DNA from: Mycobacterium florentinum
GTDB taxonomy: Bacteria; Actinomycetota; Actinomycetes; Mycobacteriales; Mycobacteriaceae
Direction: 5' to 3'
DNA: 64,000 bases
NCBI RefSeq assembly: GCF_010730355.1
Contig: NZ_AP022576.1
Coordinates: 4,960,001-5,024,000, forward strand
Part shown: one piece after another, positions 1 through 8,386 of the stretch
How positions within the stretch are numbered: the first letter of the stretch is position 1
How the letters are laid out: each line of letters begins with the position of its first letter
The notes under the pieces: generated by a model
Seen by the model: only the letters and a program-made list of their open reading frames with translations
Told to the model about the DNA's origin: nothing
Databases searched by the model: none
Translations under genes and position numbers: made by a program

Positions 1-1003
1 TGCCCGGGTCCGCGGTGTCGGTGCAGGCGTCGATGGTCAGCGTCGCCGGGGAGTCTGGCGCGGCGGACTGACCGGACAGTCCATCGGCGCGCCAGAACGG
101 CTCGTCGTAGAAGATCGAGGTCTTGATCACCGCGCCGCTCGGGATGCGTTGGTGCAGAAATGCCCGGTCCACCGGGAGCCCGGGCTCGTAGAGGATCGAG
201 GTGGCGATCGCCAGTGGGATCGCGACGATCACTCGGCGCGCACGCACCGTAAGATCGGCCGCGCTGACCGTCACGCCGTCGGCATCCTGCGCGATCTGCC
301 GGACCGGCTGCGAAAGGTGTAGCGCGTCACCGAGTTCGGCCACCATCGGCCGGTGCAGCGCGCCCATTCCACCGACCGGGCGGGCATCTTGGGATCCGCC
401 CTTGCCCGAAATCGCGAAGGTGAGCCCGCCGGCGGACGCCGTCTGCAGCAGCCCCCACAGCAGCGACGTCTCGGAGGCTGCCGAGGTGTAGAGGCCGGCG
501 AAGGCCATGTCGAGCATCGCGGCGGCCTGCTTGGACGCGGTGTTCGAGTGGATCCATTCGCCAATGGTGATGCGATCCCACTCCTGGGCCTTTTTGGCTT
601 CCCACGGCGCGTCGCGCGGAATCTCCTTGCACATCTTCTCGATGGATGCCAGTCCGAGCCCCAGGTTGGCGACCGCCCACGGGCTCACGGTCCACGGGAT
701 GGTGCCGCCGTAGCGGTGTTTTTTGCCCCCGACGATCATCATCGCGTCGCCGTCATTGTGCTGCTTGTATTCCGGCACACCGAATTCGCTCATCAACGCG
801 TAGATGCGGTCCTGCCCCGGCCCGATCCACGCACCGCCGCGATCGACCCAGGTTCCGTTGTCGTGGGTGACCGTGAAGGTGCGCCCGCCGACCCGGTCGC
901 GGGCTTCCAGCAAGGCCACCGATTGACCCGCCTGCTTCAATCGCAACGCGGCCGTCAAACCCGCGAAACCCGCCCCGACCACGCAATAATCGACATCCGC
1001 CAC
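1..1003 (-). CDS. Flavin-containing monoamine oxidase, 3' end cut by window edge
   Basis: Oxidises an amine with FAD as cofactor; the substrate is unknown. The visible 334 residues begin at a GTG (complement of 1001-1003) with GAGGAG just upstream. The N-terminus has the FAD-binding beta-alpha-beta motif VVGAGFAGL near residue 8 and the downstream signature EARDRVGGRT, both typical of amine oxidases (AofH/MAO family, usually about 450 residues), so roughly the last quarter lies outside the window. No signal peptide is visible. It sits about 115 bp beyond the 3' end of prpR on the same strand and I see no functional link. An alternative is another FAD amine oxidoreductase such as a polyamine or L-amino-acid oxidase; the general family is secure, the substrate is not. 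Confidence 0.85.
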   Translation of the reverse strand, partial: MADVDYCVVGAGFAGLTAALRLKQAGQSVALLEARDRVGGRTFTVTHDNGTWVDRGGAWIGPGQDRIYALMSEFGVPEYKQHNDGDAMMIVGGKKHRYGGTIPWTVSPWAVANLGLGLASIEKMCKEIPRDAPWEAKKAQEWDRITIGEWIHSNTASKQAAAMLDMAFAGLYTSAASETSLLWGLLQTASAGGLTFAISGKGGSQDARPVGGMGALHRPMVAELGDALHLSQPVRQIAQDADGVTVSAADLTVRARRVIVAIPLAIATSILYEPGLPVDRAFLHQRIPSGAVIKTSIFYDEPFWRADGLSGQSAAPDSPATLTIDACTDTADPG

Positions 1004-1118
1004 GACGGGCTCCTCGGTTGCAGTTGACTGCTGAGCAGCAAACTACACCGATCGCGAGACGACAGTAGTCCGTTCGCGTGGAATTCATGTACGGGGTCAA
1101 GCTTGACGCTGACGCAAA

Positions 1119-2555
1119 TTAAATGCGTTGTCCGGTCGACGAATACGGCAGGCTGCTGCCGGCGTTTTCGTCGACCACCACCCGGCCGCCCAGATACGGA
1201 AATGCGCGTTGAGTACAGGCGGTCCGGCTGCAGATCTTGCAGCCCGCCCCGATCGGAACCGCGGTGGTCGGGTCGTCGAGGACGACGCCGGTCGAATAGA
1301 CGAGTTTGTCGGCATAGGCCAGATCGCAGCCCAATCCGATGGCAAAGCTCTTGTGCTGCCCCAGATATCCGCGGCCTTCGGGGGCGGTGGTCTTGGCCAC
1401 CCAGAAATACGATCGCCCGTCGGGCATCTGCGCCACCTGCCGGACGATTCGCCCCGGTTGGGCGAACGCATCGTGCACCACCCACAGCGGGCAGCTGCCA
1501 CCCACCCGGCTGAAATGAAATGCGGTGGCCGACTGGCGCTTTGAGATGTTACCAGCCTTGTCGGTGCGGACGAAGATAAACGGTACGCCGCGTTTCTTCG
1601 GGCGCTGCAGGGTGGAAAGCCGGTGGCAGACCGTCTCGAAGCCGACCTCGAAGCGGCGACCCAGCAGGTCGATGTCGTAGCGCAATTCCTCTGCAGCTTG
1701 GTGGAATTCGCCGTAGGGGAGCAGAAATGCCCCGGCGAAGTAGTTGGCCAGGCCGATGCGGGCGACGCCGCGGGATTCGGTGCTGAGCTGGTGGTCGGTG
1801 GCCACGATGGCCGAGATCAGGTCGGACTGGCTGAGCAGGGCGAGTTGTGTCGCGATCTGGAAAGCGCGTTGACCGGGCATCAGCCAGCGGGCGACCTTGA
1901 GCACCCTGGTGTCGGCGTCGTAGCGGCGCTTGCTGGTTTCGGGCAGGTCGTCGTCGATCACCACGGTGATGCCGAGCCGGTCGCGCATCAGCTCGGTCAG
2001 TTGAATGTCCAATCCACCTGGGCGCATTCCGCTTTCGGCAAACAGCCGTTCGGCGGCGACGTCGAGTTCGCCGATGTAGTTGTTGCGGTCGTAGAAGAAA
2101 TCGCGCACTTCCTCGAACGGCATCGGGCGTTCGAGCGGCAACGAGGTCTCCGCGGTCGCGCGGGATCGGTATCCCTCCAGCTCGTCGGTGGCATCGCGGA
2201 GCCGGCGGTGCACGGTGACCAGACCGCGGCCGATCTCGGGCATGCGGGCAACAAACTCTTCGACCTGGGTGCGGGTGATCCCGTGTTCGGCACCGGTCTC
2301 GGTGAACAGATCCGACAGGTCGGCGACCAGCCGTGCGTCGGTGTCGGAGGAGAAGTACTGCGGCGGCAGATCGAAGCGCTCGGTGAGCGCGATGAGCACG
2401 GCCACGGTGATCGGGCGCTGGTCGTTCTCCAGCTGGTTGACGTAGCTGGTGGACAGCTCCAGGGCTTGGGCCAGCGCCGCCTGGGTGAGCCCGCGCTCTT
2501 GGCGCAACCGCCGCAGCCGGGCGCCGGAGAACGTCTTGGACAAGGACCGGGCCAC
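1119..2555 (-). CDS. prpR: PrpR, Fe-S/acyl-CoA sensing regulator of propionate metabolism
   Basis: Transcriptional regulator of the methylcitrate cycle genes and, in M. tuberculosis (Rv1129c), of icl1. An XRE-type helix-turn-helix occupies about residues 6-65 ([19 protein letters not shown], then [13 protein letters not shown]). A central IrrE/ImmA-like segment and a C-terminal short-chain-fatty-acyl regulator domain follow. That domain ends with Cys439, Cys442 and Cys447 ([12 protein letters not shown]), matching the cysteine cluster that holds an Fe-S centre in PrpR. I chose GTG 2555 (478 aa) over a longer upstream ATG because a TAATAT -10 hexamer lies exactly 7 nt ahead, which suggests a leaderless mRNA, and because the extension would run into the promoter. 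Divergent from prpD with shared operators between them, so autoregulation is likely. Confidence 0.93.
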   Translation of the reverse strand: MARSLSKTFSGARLRRLRQERGLTQAALAQALELSTSYVNQLENDQRPITVAVLIALTERFDLPPQYFSSDTDARLVADLSDLFTETGAEHGITRTQVEEFVARMPEIGRGLVTVHRRLRDATDELEGYRSRATAETSLPLERPMPFEEVRDFFYDRNNYIGELDVAAERLFAESGMRPGGLDIQLTELMRDRLGITVVIDDDLPETSKRRYDADTRVLKVARWLMPGQRAFQIATQLALLSQSDLISAIVATDHQLSTESRGVARIGLANYFAGAFLLPYGEFHQAAEELRYDIDLLGRRFEVGFETVCHRLSTLQRPKKRGVPFIFVRTDKAGNISKRQSATAFHFSRVGGSCPLWVVHDAFAQPGRIVRQVAQMPDGRSYFWVAKTTAPEGRGYLGQHKSFAIGLGCDLAYADKLVYSTGVVLDDPTTAVPIGAGCKICSRTACTQRAFPYLGGRVVVDENAGSSLPYSSTGQRI

Positions 2556-2562
2556 CGCTGAG

Positions 2563-2568
2563 ATATTA
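2563..2568 (-). promoter_or_regulatory. -10 element of leaderless prpR promoter
   Basis: The complement reads TAATAT followed by seven bases and then the GTG of prpR, so the transcript should start at or next to the start codon. The PrpR-type boxes at 2581-2597 lie where the -35 region would be, which would let PrpR control its own gene. Confidence 0.55.
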
Positions 2569-2580
2569 CTCCCTGACGTA

Positions 2581-2597
2581 TTCGCAAAGTTTGCAAA
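2581..2597. promoter_or_regulatory. Tandem PrpR/RamB-type operator boxes
   Basis: TTCGCAAA, one base, then TTTGCAAA. The second copy is the palindromic box known for the RamB/PrpR family. The pair lies in the prpR-prpD intergenic region, upstream of the prpD -10 (2662-2667) and over the prpR -35 region. That geometry fits an activator that also autoregulates; the binding itself is inferred. Confidence 0.7.
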
Positions 2598-2661
2598 ATG
2601 CGTCGCACGAGGCCACAAAAATACACATTTACAGGGCCTTTCCAACTCGGCCGAGCTTGCA

Positions 2662-2667
2662 TAGTGT
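2662..2667 (+). promoter_or_regulatory. -10 element of leaderless prpDBC promoter
   Basis: TAGTGT is followed by seven bases and the ATG of prpD at 2675. There is no Shine-Dalgarno sequence in front of that ATG, which supports a leaderless start. Confidence 0.5.
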
Positions 2668-2674
2668 GCGGATT

Positions 2675-4180
2675 ATGTTGACGCATGAGATTCGGGCGCG
2701 GCGCAGCGCTGACGACTTTCCCCGCAGCGAGCAGCTGGCCGCCAAGATCGCGGCAGTCGCCACCGATCCGGTCGCCGTCGATCCGGAGACCGCGGAGATG
2801 GTGCGCAACCGCATCATCGACAACGCAGCCGTCAGCGCCGCCTCGGTGATCCGGCGACCCGTCACGGTGGCGCGCGAGCAGGCGCTGGCGCATCCGGTGA
2901 AGCGGGGCGCTCGGGTCTTCGGCGTGCAGGGCAACTTTTCGACGGAGTGGGCGGCCTGGGCCAATGGTGTCGCGGTGCGCGAGCTTGATTTTCACGACAC
3001 GTTCCTGGCCGCGGAGTACTCCCACCCCGGCGACAACATCCCACCGCTCGTCGCCGTCGCCCAGCAGCTCGATGTGCGTGGCGCCGACCTGATCCGCGGT
3101 CTGGCCACCGCGTACGAGATCCAGATCGATCTGGTCAAGGGAATCTGCCTGCACGAGCACAAGATCGACCATGTCGCGCATTTGGGTCCGTCGGTGGCCG
3201 CGGGCATCGGGACGATGCTTCGGCTGGACGCCGAGACGATCTACCAGGCAGTCGGGCAAGCGCTGCACCTGACCACGGCCACCCGCCAGTCCCGCAAGGG
3301 CCTGATCTCCAGCTGGAAGGCGTTTGCGCCCGCGTTCGCCGGGAAGATCGCCATCGAGGCGGTCGACCGCGCGATGCGCGGCGAGGGATCGCCGGCGCCG
3401 ATCTGGGAGGGCGAGGACGGCGTCATCGCCTGGCTGCTCGGCGGAACCGAGCGCACCTACCGGGTACCGCTGCCGGAGCCCGGCGAACCCAAGCGCGCGA
3501 TTCTGGACAGCTACACCAAGGAGCACTCCGCGGAGTACCAGAGCCAGGCGCCGATCGACCTGGCCCGCCGGCTGCGTGAGCGGATCGGCGACCTCGATCA
3601 GGTCGCGACGATCGTGCTGCACACCAGCCATCACACCCACGTCGTGATCGGCACCGGCTCCGGCGATCCCCAGAAGTTCGACCCGGACGCCTCGCGCGAG
3701 ACGCTGGATCACTCGCTGCCCTACATCTTCGCGGTCGCGTTGCAGGACGGCAGCTGGCACCACGAGCGCTCCTACGCTCCCGAGCGGGCGCATCGGGCCG
3801 ACACCGTCGAACTGTGGCAGAAGATCTCCACCGTCGAGGATCCGGAATGGACTCGTCGCTACCACTCGAACGACGCGGCCGAGAAGGCTTTTGGGGCCCG
3901 CGCGGAGGTGACCCTGAAGAGCGGCGAGGTGATCTCCGACGAATTGGCGGTGGCCGACGCCCATCCGCTGGGCGCGCGTCCGTTCGCGCGTGAGCAGTAC
4001 GTCGGCAAGTTCACGACGCTCGCCGACGACATCGTGGAACCCGCTGAGCAGCAACGGTTCTTGTCGGCCGTCGACTCGCTCGCCGATCTGAAGGGTGGTG
4101 CCCTGGGGGCGCTGAACCTGGTGGTCGATCCGCGGGTGCTGGACAAGGCGCCGGTGATTCCGTCGGGGATCTTCCGATGA
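2675..4180 (+). CDS. prpD: 2-methylcitrate dehydratase
   Basis: Dehydrates 2-methylcitrate to 2-methyl-cis-aconitate in the methylcitrate cycle that disposes of propionyl-CoA from odd-chain, branched and sterol lipids; cytosolic. The 501-residue protein is a typical MmgE/PrpD family member ([14 protein letters not shown] near the start; [28 protein letters not shown] and [14 protein letters not shown] later). ATG 2675 was preferred because it sits 7 nt after a -10 hexamer. A longer frame upstream would overlap the operator boxes, although the M. tuberculosis annotation (Rv1130) is somewhat longer as I recall. The stop overlaps prpB by ATGA, so translation is coupled. First gene of prpDBC. Confidence 0.95.
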   Translation: MLTHEIRARRSADDFPRSEQLAAKIAAVATDPVAVDPETAEMVRNRIIDNAAVSAASVIRRPVTVAREQALAHPVKRGARVFGVQGNFSTEWAAWANGVAVRELDFHDTFLAAEYSHPGDNIPPLVAVAQQLDVRGADLIRGLATAYEIQIDLVKGICLHEHKIDHVAHLGPSVAAGIGTMLRLDAETIYQAVGQALHLTTATRQSRKGLISSWKAFAPAFAGKIAIEAVDRAMRGEGSPAPIWEGEDGVIAWLLGGTERTYRVPLPEPGEPKRAILDSYTKEHSAEYQSQAPIDLARRLRERIGDLDQVATIVLHTSHHTHVVIGTGSGDPQKFDPDASRETLDHSLPYIFAVALQDGSWHHERSYAPERAHRADTVELWQKISTVEDPEWTRRYHSNDAAEKAFGARAEVTLKSGEVISDELAVADAHPLGARPFAREQYVGKFTTLADDIVEPAEQQRFLSAVDSLADLKGGALGALNLVVDPRVLDKAPVIPSGIFR

Positions 4181-5097
4181 GTGGGCCGGTGATCGGTTCC
4201 TCGTCCAGCGCCGCCGACAAGCGCGCCGCATTGCGCGCAGGACTGAATTCCGGCCGACTGCAACGGCTTCCGGGTGCCTTCTCGCCGCTGGTGGCCAAGA
4301 CGGTCGCTGAGGCCGGCTTCGAGGGGGTATATGTGTCCGGTGCCGCTCTGGCGGCCGATCTCGGATTGCCGGACATCGGTTTGACGACGCTGACGGAGGT
4401 GGCGGGCCGGGGCGCACAGATCGCCGCTGCCATCAACCTGCCCACGCTGATCGACGCGGACACCGGATTCGGCGCGCCGCTGAACGCCGCGCGCACGGTG
4501 ACGGTGCTCGAGGACGCCGGATTGGCCGGATGCCACCTCGAAGATCAGGTCAGCCCGAAGCGCTGCGGTCATCTGGACGGCAAGGCCGTCGTCCCGGCCG
4601 CCGACATGGTAAAGCGTTTGCGCGCAGCGGTATCCGCGCGGCGCGATCCCGACTTCGTGATCTGTGCACGCACCGACGCCGCGGGAATCGAGGGTCTGCC
4701 CGCCGCGATCGACCGCGCTCGGGCCTACGCCGACGCCGGCGCCGACATGATCTTCACCGAAGCGTTGACCGAAGTGTCGGAGTTCGAAGCGTTCCGCGCC
4801 GCCGTCGACGTCCCCTTGCTGGCCAACATGACCGAGTTCGGCAAGTCGCCGCTGCTGAGCACGCGTCAACTGGCCGACGTCGGCTACAACGTCGTCATCT
4901 ACCCGGTCACCACGTTGCGGCTGGCGATGTTCGCGGTCGAGGCGGGCCTGCGCGAAATCGAGTCGTCGGGAACGCAATTCGATCTACTCGATCGGATGCA
5001 ACACCGCGGCCGGCTCTACTCGCTGCTGCGCTACGAGGACTACAACGAATTCGACACCAACACTTACAATTTCACGCTCGAAGGGAAGCAGCCATGA
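4177..5097 (+). CDS. prpB: 2-methylisocitrate lyase
   Basis: Cleaves 2-methylisocitrate to pyruvate and succinate, the last step of the methylcitrate cycle. The 306-residue sequence belongs to the isocitrate lyase/PEP mutase superfamily: the metal-binding DADTGFG at 93-99, and [12 protein letters not shown] with catalytic Cys130 in the KRCGH loop. The start overlaps the prpD stop (ATGA) and its own stop overlaps prpC, so all three genes are translationally coupled. M. tuberculosis lacks a dedicated prpB and uses isocitrate lyase 1 for this step (family knowledge). Its presence here gives a self-contained prpDBC operon, as in M. smegmatis. Confidence 0.95.
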   Translation: MSGPVIGSSSSAADKRAALRAGLNSGRLQRLPGAFSPLVAKTVAEAGFEGVYVSGAALAADLGLPDIGLTTLTEVAGRGAQIAAAINLPTLIDADTGFGAPLNAARTVTVLEDAGLAGCHLEDQVSPKRCGHLDGKAVVPAADMVKRLRAAVSARRDPDFVICARTDAAGIEGLPAAIDRARAYADAGADMIFTEALTEVSEFEAFRAAVDVPLLANMTEFGKSPLLSTRQLADVGYNVVIYPVTTLRLAMFAVEAGLREIESSGTQFDLLDRMQHRGRLYSLLRYEDYNEFDTNTYNFTLEGKQP

Positions 5098-6212
5098 CCG
5101 CGCCAACCGCTGACATCAAGAAGGGCCTCGCCGGTGTGGTGGTGGATACCACCGCCATCTCGAAGGTGGTGCCGGAGACCAATTCGCTGACCTACCGCGG
5201 ATATCCGGTCCAGGATCTGGCCGCCCACTGCAGCTTCGAGCAAGTGGCGTTTCTGCTCTGGCGCGGCGAACTGCCCACCGACGCCGAGCTGGCGTTGTTC
5301 AGTCAGCGCGAACGCGCCAGTCGGCGGATCGACCGGTCGATGCTGTCGCTGTTGACCAAGCTCCCCGACAACTGCCATCCGATGGACGTGGTGCGCACCG
5401 CGATCAGCTTCTTGGGCGCCGAGGATCCCGACGAGGACGACGACTCGGCCAACCGGGCCAAGTCGCTGCGCATGCTCGCGGTGTTGCCGACCATCGTCGC
5501 GGTGGACATGCGGCGACGCCGCGGGCTGGAGCCGATCCCGCCGCACAGCGGGCTGGGATACACCGAGAACTTTCTGCAGATGTGCTTCGGCGAGGTGCCC
5601 GAACCCCAGGTGGTGAAGGCATTCGAGCAATCGATGATCCTTTACGCCGAACACGGTTTCAACGCCTCCACGTTCGCCGCGCGGGTGGTGACGTCGACGC
5701 AGTCGGACATCTACAGCGCGGTCACCGGAGCCATCGGTGCGCTCAAGGGCGCGCTGCACGGCGGCGCGAACGAGGCGGTCATGCACGACATGATCGAGAT
5801 CGGCGACCCGGGCAATGCGCGAGAATGGTTGCGCGGCAAGCTCGCCCGCAAAGAGAAGATCATGGGCTTCGGGCACCGGGTCTACAAGAACGGCGACTCC
5901 CGGGTGCCGACGATGAAGGAGGCGCTGCGCCGGGTCGCCGCGACACGCGACGGGCAGCGCTGGCTGGATATGTACAACATCCTGGAAGCCGAGATGTTCG
6001 ACGCCACCGCGATCAAGCCCAATCTCGACTTCCCGACCGGCCCGGCGTACTACCTGATGGGATTCGACATCGCCTGCTTCACGCCGATCTTCGTGATGAG
6101 CAGGATCACCGGGTGGACCGCCCACATCATGGAGCAGGCCGCGTCGAACTCCTTGATCCGGCCGTTGAGTGCTTACTCGGGCCGCGCGCAGCGGGCTTTG
6201 GCTCTCAGATAG
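5094..6212 (+). CDS. prpC: 2-methylcitrate synthase
   Basis: Condenses propionyl-CoA with oxaloacetate to 2-methylcitrate, entry step of the cycle. The 372-residue protein is a short (type II-like) citrate synthase: TYRGYPVQDLA near the N-terminus, the ALHGGANE histidine motif, GFGHRVYKNGDSR with the second active-site histidine, and a C-terminal TGWTAHIMEQ. ATG 5094 overlaps the prpB stop by 4 nt. Homologous to Rv1131 (prpC/gltA1); the operon position makes methylcitrate synthase more likely than a housekeeping citrate synthase. Confidence 0.95.
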   Translation: MTAPTADIKKGLAGVVVDTTAISKVVPETNSLTYRGYPVQDLAAHCSFEQVAFLLWRGELPTDAELALFSQRERASRRIDRSMLSLLTKLPDNCHPMDVVRTAISFLGAEDPDEDDDSANRAKSLRMLAVLPTIVAVDMRRRRGLEPIPPHSGLGYTENFLQMCFGEVPEPQVVKAFEQSMILYAEHGFNASTFAARVVTSTQSDIYSAVTGAIGALKGALHGGANEAVMHDMIEIGDPGNAREWLRGKLARKEKIMGFGHRVYKNGDSRVPTMKEALRRVAATRDGQRWLDMYNILEAEMFDATAIKPNLDFPTGPAYYLMGFDIACFTPIFVMSRITGWTAHIMEQAASNSLIRPLSAYSGRAQRALALR

Positions 6213-6216
6213 CCGC

Positions 6217-6438
6217 CTAGTCCGACGGTCCGCCGTACTGCCAGACCAGGCTGTGGTTGCCGGTCATGGTCGGGTTGCACCACATCGTCCGGCCGTTGGC
6301 GTCTTGGGTGGTGGCGTGCAGCACCGTGCACGAATCACCCGGGGCGGGCGCCTGGCCGTACGCCGTCCCGGCGCCGAATGCGATGGCCGTTGAACTCGCC
6401 AACGCCGTGGCCGATATCAGGACCCGAAGTCCGCTCAT
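6217..6438 (-). CDS. Small secreted protein of unknown function
   Basis: Codes for 73 residues. A hydrophobic N-terminus (MSGLRVLISATALASSTAIAF) ends at an Ala-x-Ala-like site near AYGQA, so it is a probable Sec signal peptide. The mature part is about 43 residues with two cysteines (DSCTVLHATT and TMWCNPTM) that could form one disulfide. ATG 6438 is chosen over ATG 6447 because AGGAG abuts the latter with no spacing but lies 9 nt from the former. It is convergent with prpC (4-nt gap between stops). I do not recognise a named family. Confidence 0.7.
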   Translation of the reverse strand: MSGLRVLISATALASSTAIAFGAGTAYGQAPAPGDSCTVLHATTQDANGRTMWCNPTMTGNHSLVWQYGGPSD

Positions 6439-6559
6439 GATGGCCATCTCCTAAGCAGGTGCCAAGACCTCACGCTAACCGGCAACGAACCTGCGGGCAA
6501 AGGATGTCATCCGCGATCCGCAACGCGCTTCGCTAGAACGGGTCCTAGGGTGTGGAACC

Positions 6560-8332
6560 ATGGGATTTCTCCAACCCGAACTGCCGCAGGTCGACATCGA
6601 CGAGTGGAGCAAGCTGTCCCGCAGCGAAAAGATCCGGCCGATGGCCCGGCATTGGGCCGAAGTGGGCTTTGGAACGCCGGTCGTTCTGCACCTGTTCTAC
6701 GTCGGCAAGATTCTGCTTTACATCCTGTTCGCTTGGCTGTTGGCGGTGCCGACCACGCGCGGGCTGGCGTTCACCAACGTGGTGTCGTGGTACTCCGAGC
6801 CGATCGTGTTCGAGAAGGTCGTGCTGTACACGATGCTCTTCGAGGTGATCGGGCTGGGCTGCGGCTTCGGGCCGCTGAACAACCGGTTCAACCCGCCGCT
6901 GGGCTCGATCCTGTACTGGCTGCGGCCCGACACCATCCGGCTGCCCCCGTGGCCCAAACGCGTCCCGGGGACCAAGGGGACGGCCCGCACGCTGGTGGAC
7001 AACGCGCTGTACGGGCTGCTGTTGCTGGTGATCTTCCTGACCCTGTTCGCCGACGGCACCGGCCCGGTGCCGGAGCTGGGCACCCAGGTCGGGCTGATTC
7101 GCCCGTGGCGGATCGTGCTGATCCTGGTGCTGCTCGGCGTGCTGGGATTGCGCGACAAGGTGATCTTTCTGGCCGCCCGCGGTGAGGTCTACGCGACGCT
7201 GACGGTGACGTTCCTGTTCGGCGGTGTCGACATGATCATCGCCGCCAAGCTCGTGTTCCTGGTGATCTGGATGGGCGCCGCGACTTCCAAGCTGAACAAG
7301 CACTTTCCGTTCGTGATGTCGACGATGATGTCCAACAACCCGGTGTTTCGGCCGCGGTTCATCAAGCGGGCCTTCTTCGAGAAGTTCCCCGACGATCTGC
7401 GGCCCGGACGGTTGTCGCGGGTCTTCGCCCACTTCAGCACCTTCGTCGAAATGTGTGTGCCCATCGCGCTATTCGTCTCGCACGGCGGCTGGTGGACCGC
7501 GGTGCCCGCGGCCATCATGGTGATCTTCCACTTCGGCATCCTGTCGGCCATCCCGATGGGAGTGCCGCTGGAGTGGAACGTGTTCATGATCTTCGGCGTG
7601 TTCGCGCTGTTCGTCGGCCATGCCCACACCGGCCTGACCGATCTGAAAGACCCTGTCCCGGTTGGGCTTTTCATCGCATTCATCGCCTCAATTGTGATCT
7701 TGGGCAACCTGTTTCCGCGCAAGATCTCGTTCCTGCCCGGCATGCGCTATTACGCCGGCAACTGGGACACCACGCTGTGGTGCATCAAGGCTTCGGCGGA
7801 CAAGAAGATCAACCACAACATCGTCTCGATCGCCAGCATGCCCGCGGCCCAGCTGGAGAAGGTGTACGGCAAGGAGCGCGCGCAGATCCCGATGTATCTC
7901 GGATATGCGTTCCGCGCCATGAACACTCACGGCCGGGCGTTGTTCACGCTGGCGCATCGCGCGATGGCCGATGGCAACGAAGACGACTACGTCATCACCG
8001 ACGGTGAGCGGATCTGCAGCACCGCCGTCGGATGGAATTTCGGCGACGGCCACATGCACAACGAGCAGCTGATCGCCGCGATGCAGCAGCGCTGCGGCTT
8101 CCAGCCCGGTGAGGTGCGCGTCGTGCTGCTCGACGCCCAGCCGATCCATAAGCAGACCCAGTCCTACCGGCTGGTGGACGCCGCGACGGGTGAATTCGAG
8201 CGCGGCATCGTCAGAGTCGCGGATATGGTCACCCGGCAGCCGTGGGACGACGAGGTGCCGGTCCAGGTGCTGTCGGATGCTGAGGACGAGGGTTTGGTCG
8301 AGGAAGAAACGGACGAAGGTTCGCCAACCTAA
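6560..8332 (+). CDS. DUF3556-type polytopic membrane protein
   Basis: A 590-residue integral membrane protein, apparently the counterpart of Rv1132. The first 400 residues hold about nine to ten hydrophobic segments (for example VVLHLFYVGKILLYILFAWL, LLLVIFLTLFADG and FGVFALFVGHAHTG). A soluble C-terminal third (about 430-590) contains RICSTAVGWNFGDGHMHNEQ and an acidic tail. The pattern fits DUF3556; no enzymatic function is known to me. Transcribed towards metE and ends inside a long inverted repeat that can serve as terminator for both genes. Confidence 0.8.
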   Translation: MGFLQPELPQVDIDEWSKLSRSEKIRPMARHWAEVGFGTPVVLHLFYVGKILLYILFAWLLAVPTTRGLAFTNVVSWYSEPIVFEKVVLYTMLFEVIGLGCGFGPLNNRFNPPLGSILYWLRPDTIRLPPWPKRVPGTKGTARTLVDNALYGLLLLVIFLTLFADGTGPVPELGTQVGLIRPWRIVLILVLLGVLGLRDKVIFLAARGEVYATLTVTFLFGGVDMIIAAKLVFLVIWMGAATSKLNKHFPFVMSTMMSNNPVFRPRFIKRAFFEKFPDDLRPGRLSRVFAHFSTFVEMCVPIALFVSHGGWWTAVPAAIMVIFHFGILSAIPMGVPLEWNVFMIFGVFALFVGHAHTGLTDLKDPVPVGLFIAFIASIVILGNLFPRKISFLPGMRYYAGNWDTTLWCIKASADKKINHNIVSIASMPAAQLEKVYGKERAQIPMYLGYAFRAMNTHGRALFTLAHRAMADGNEDDYVITDGERICSTAVGWNFGDGHMHNEQLIAAMQQRCGFQPGEVRVVLLDAQPIHKQTQSYRLVDAATGEFERGIVRVADMVTRQPWDDEVPVQVLSDAEDEGLVEEETDEGSPT

Positions 8333-8377
8333 CGCCACTGCGAAATTTCGCTGTGAAAGTCGCAGTGGCGTTAGGTT
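8326..8377. terminator. Bidirectional terminator-like inverted repeat
   Basis: AACCTAACGCCACTGCGA (8326-8343) is repeated as its perfect reverse complement at 8360-8377, with a 16-nt loop. The upstream arm contains the stop codon of the DUF3556 gene, and metE ends ten bases beyond the downstream arm. There is no long T tract. The 18-bp perfect stem could also be a dispersed palindromic element. Confidence 0.65.
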
Positions 8378-8386
8378 CGGCGCAAA

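Noticed and set aside
1997..4417. Long open frame (about 806 codons) on the minus strand opposite prpD and part of prpR
   Set aside because: It lies antisense to well-conserved prpD, its translation is Arg/Pro/Asp-rich without motifs, and it merely reflects GC-rich third positions.
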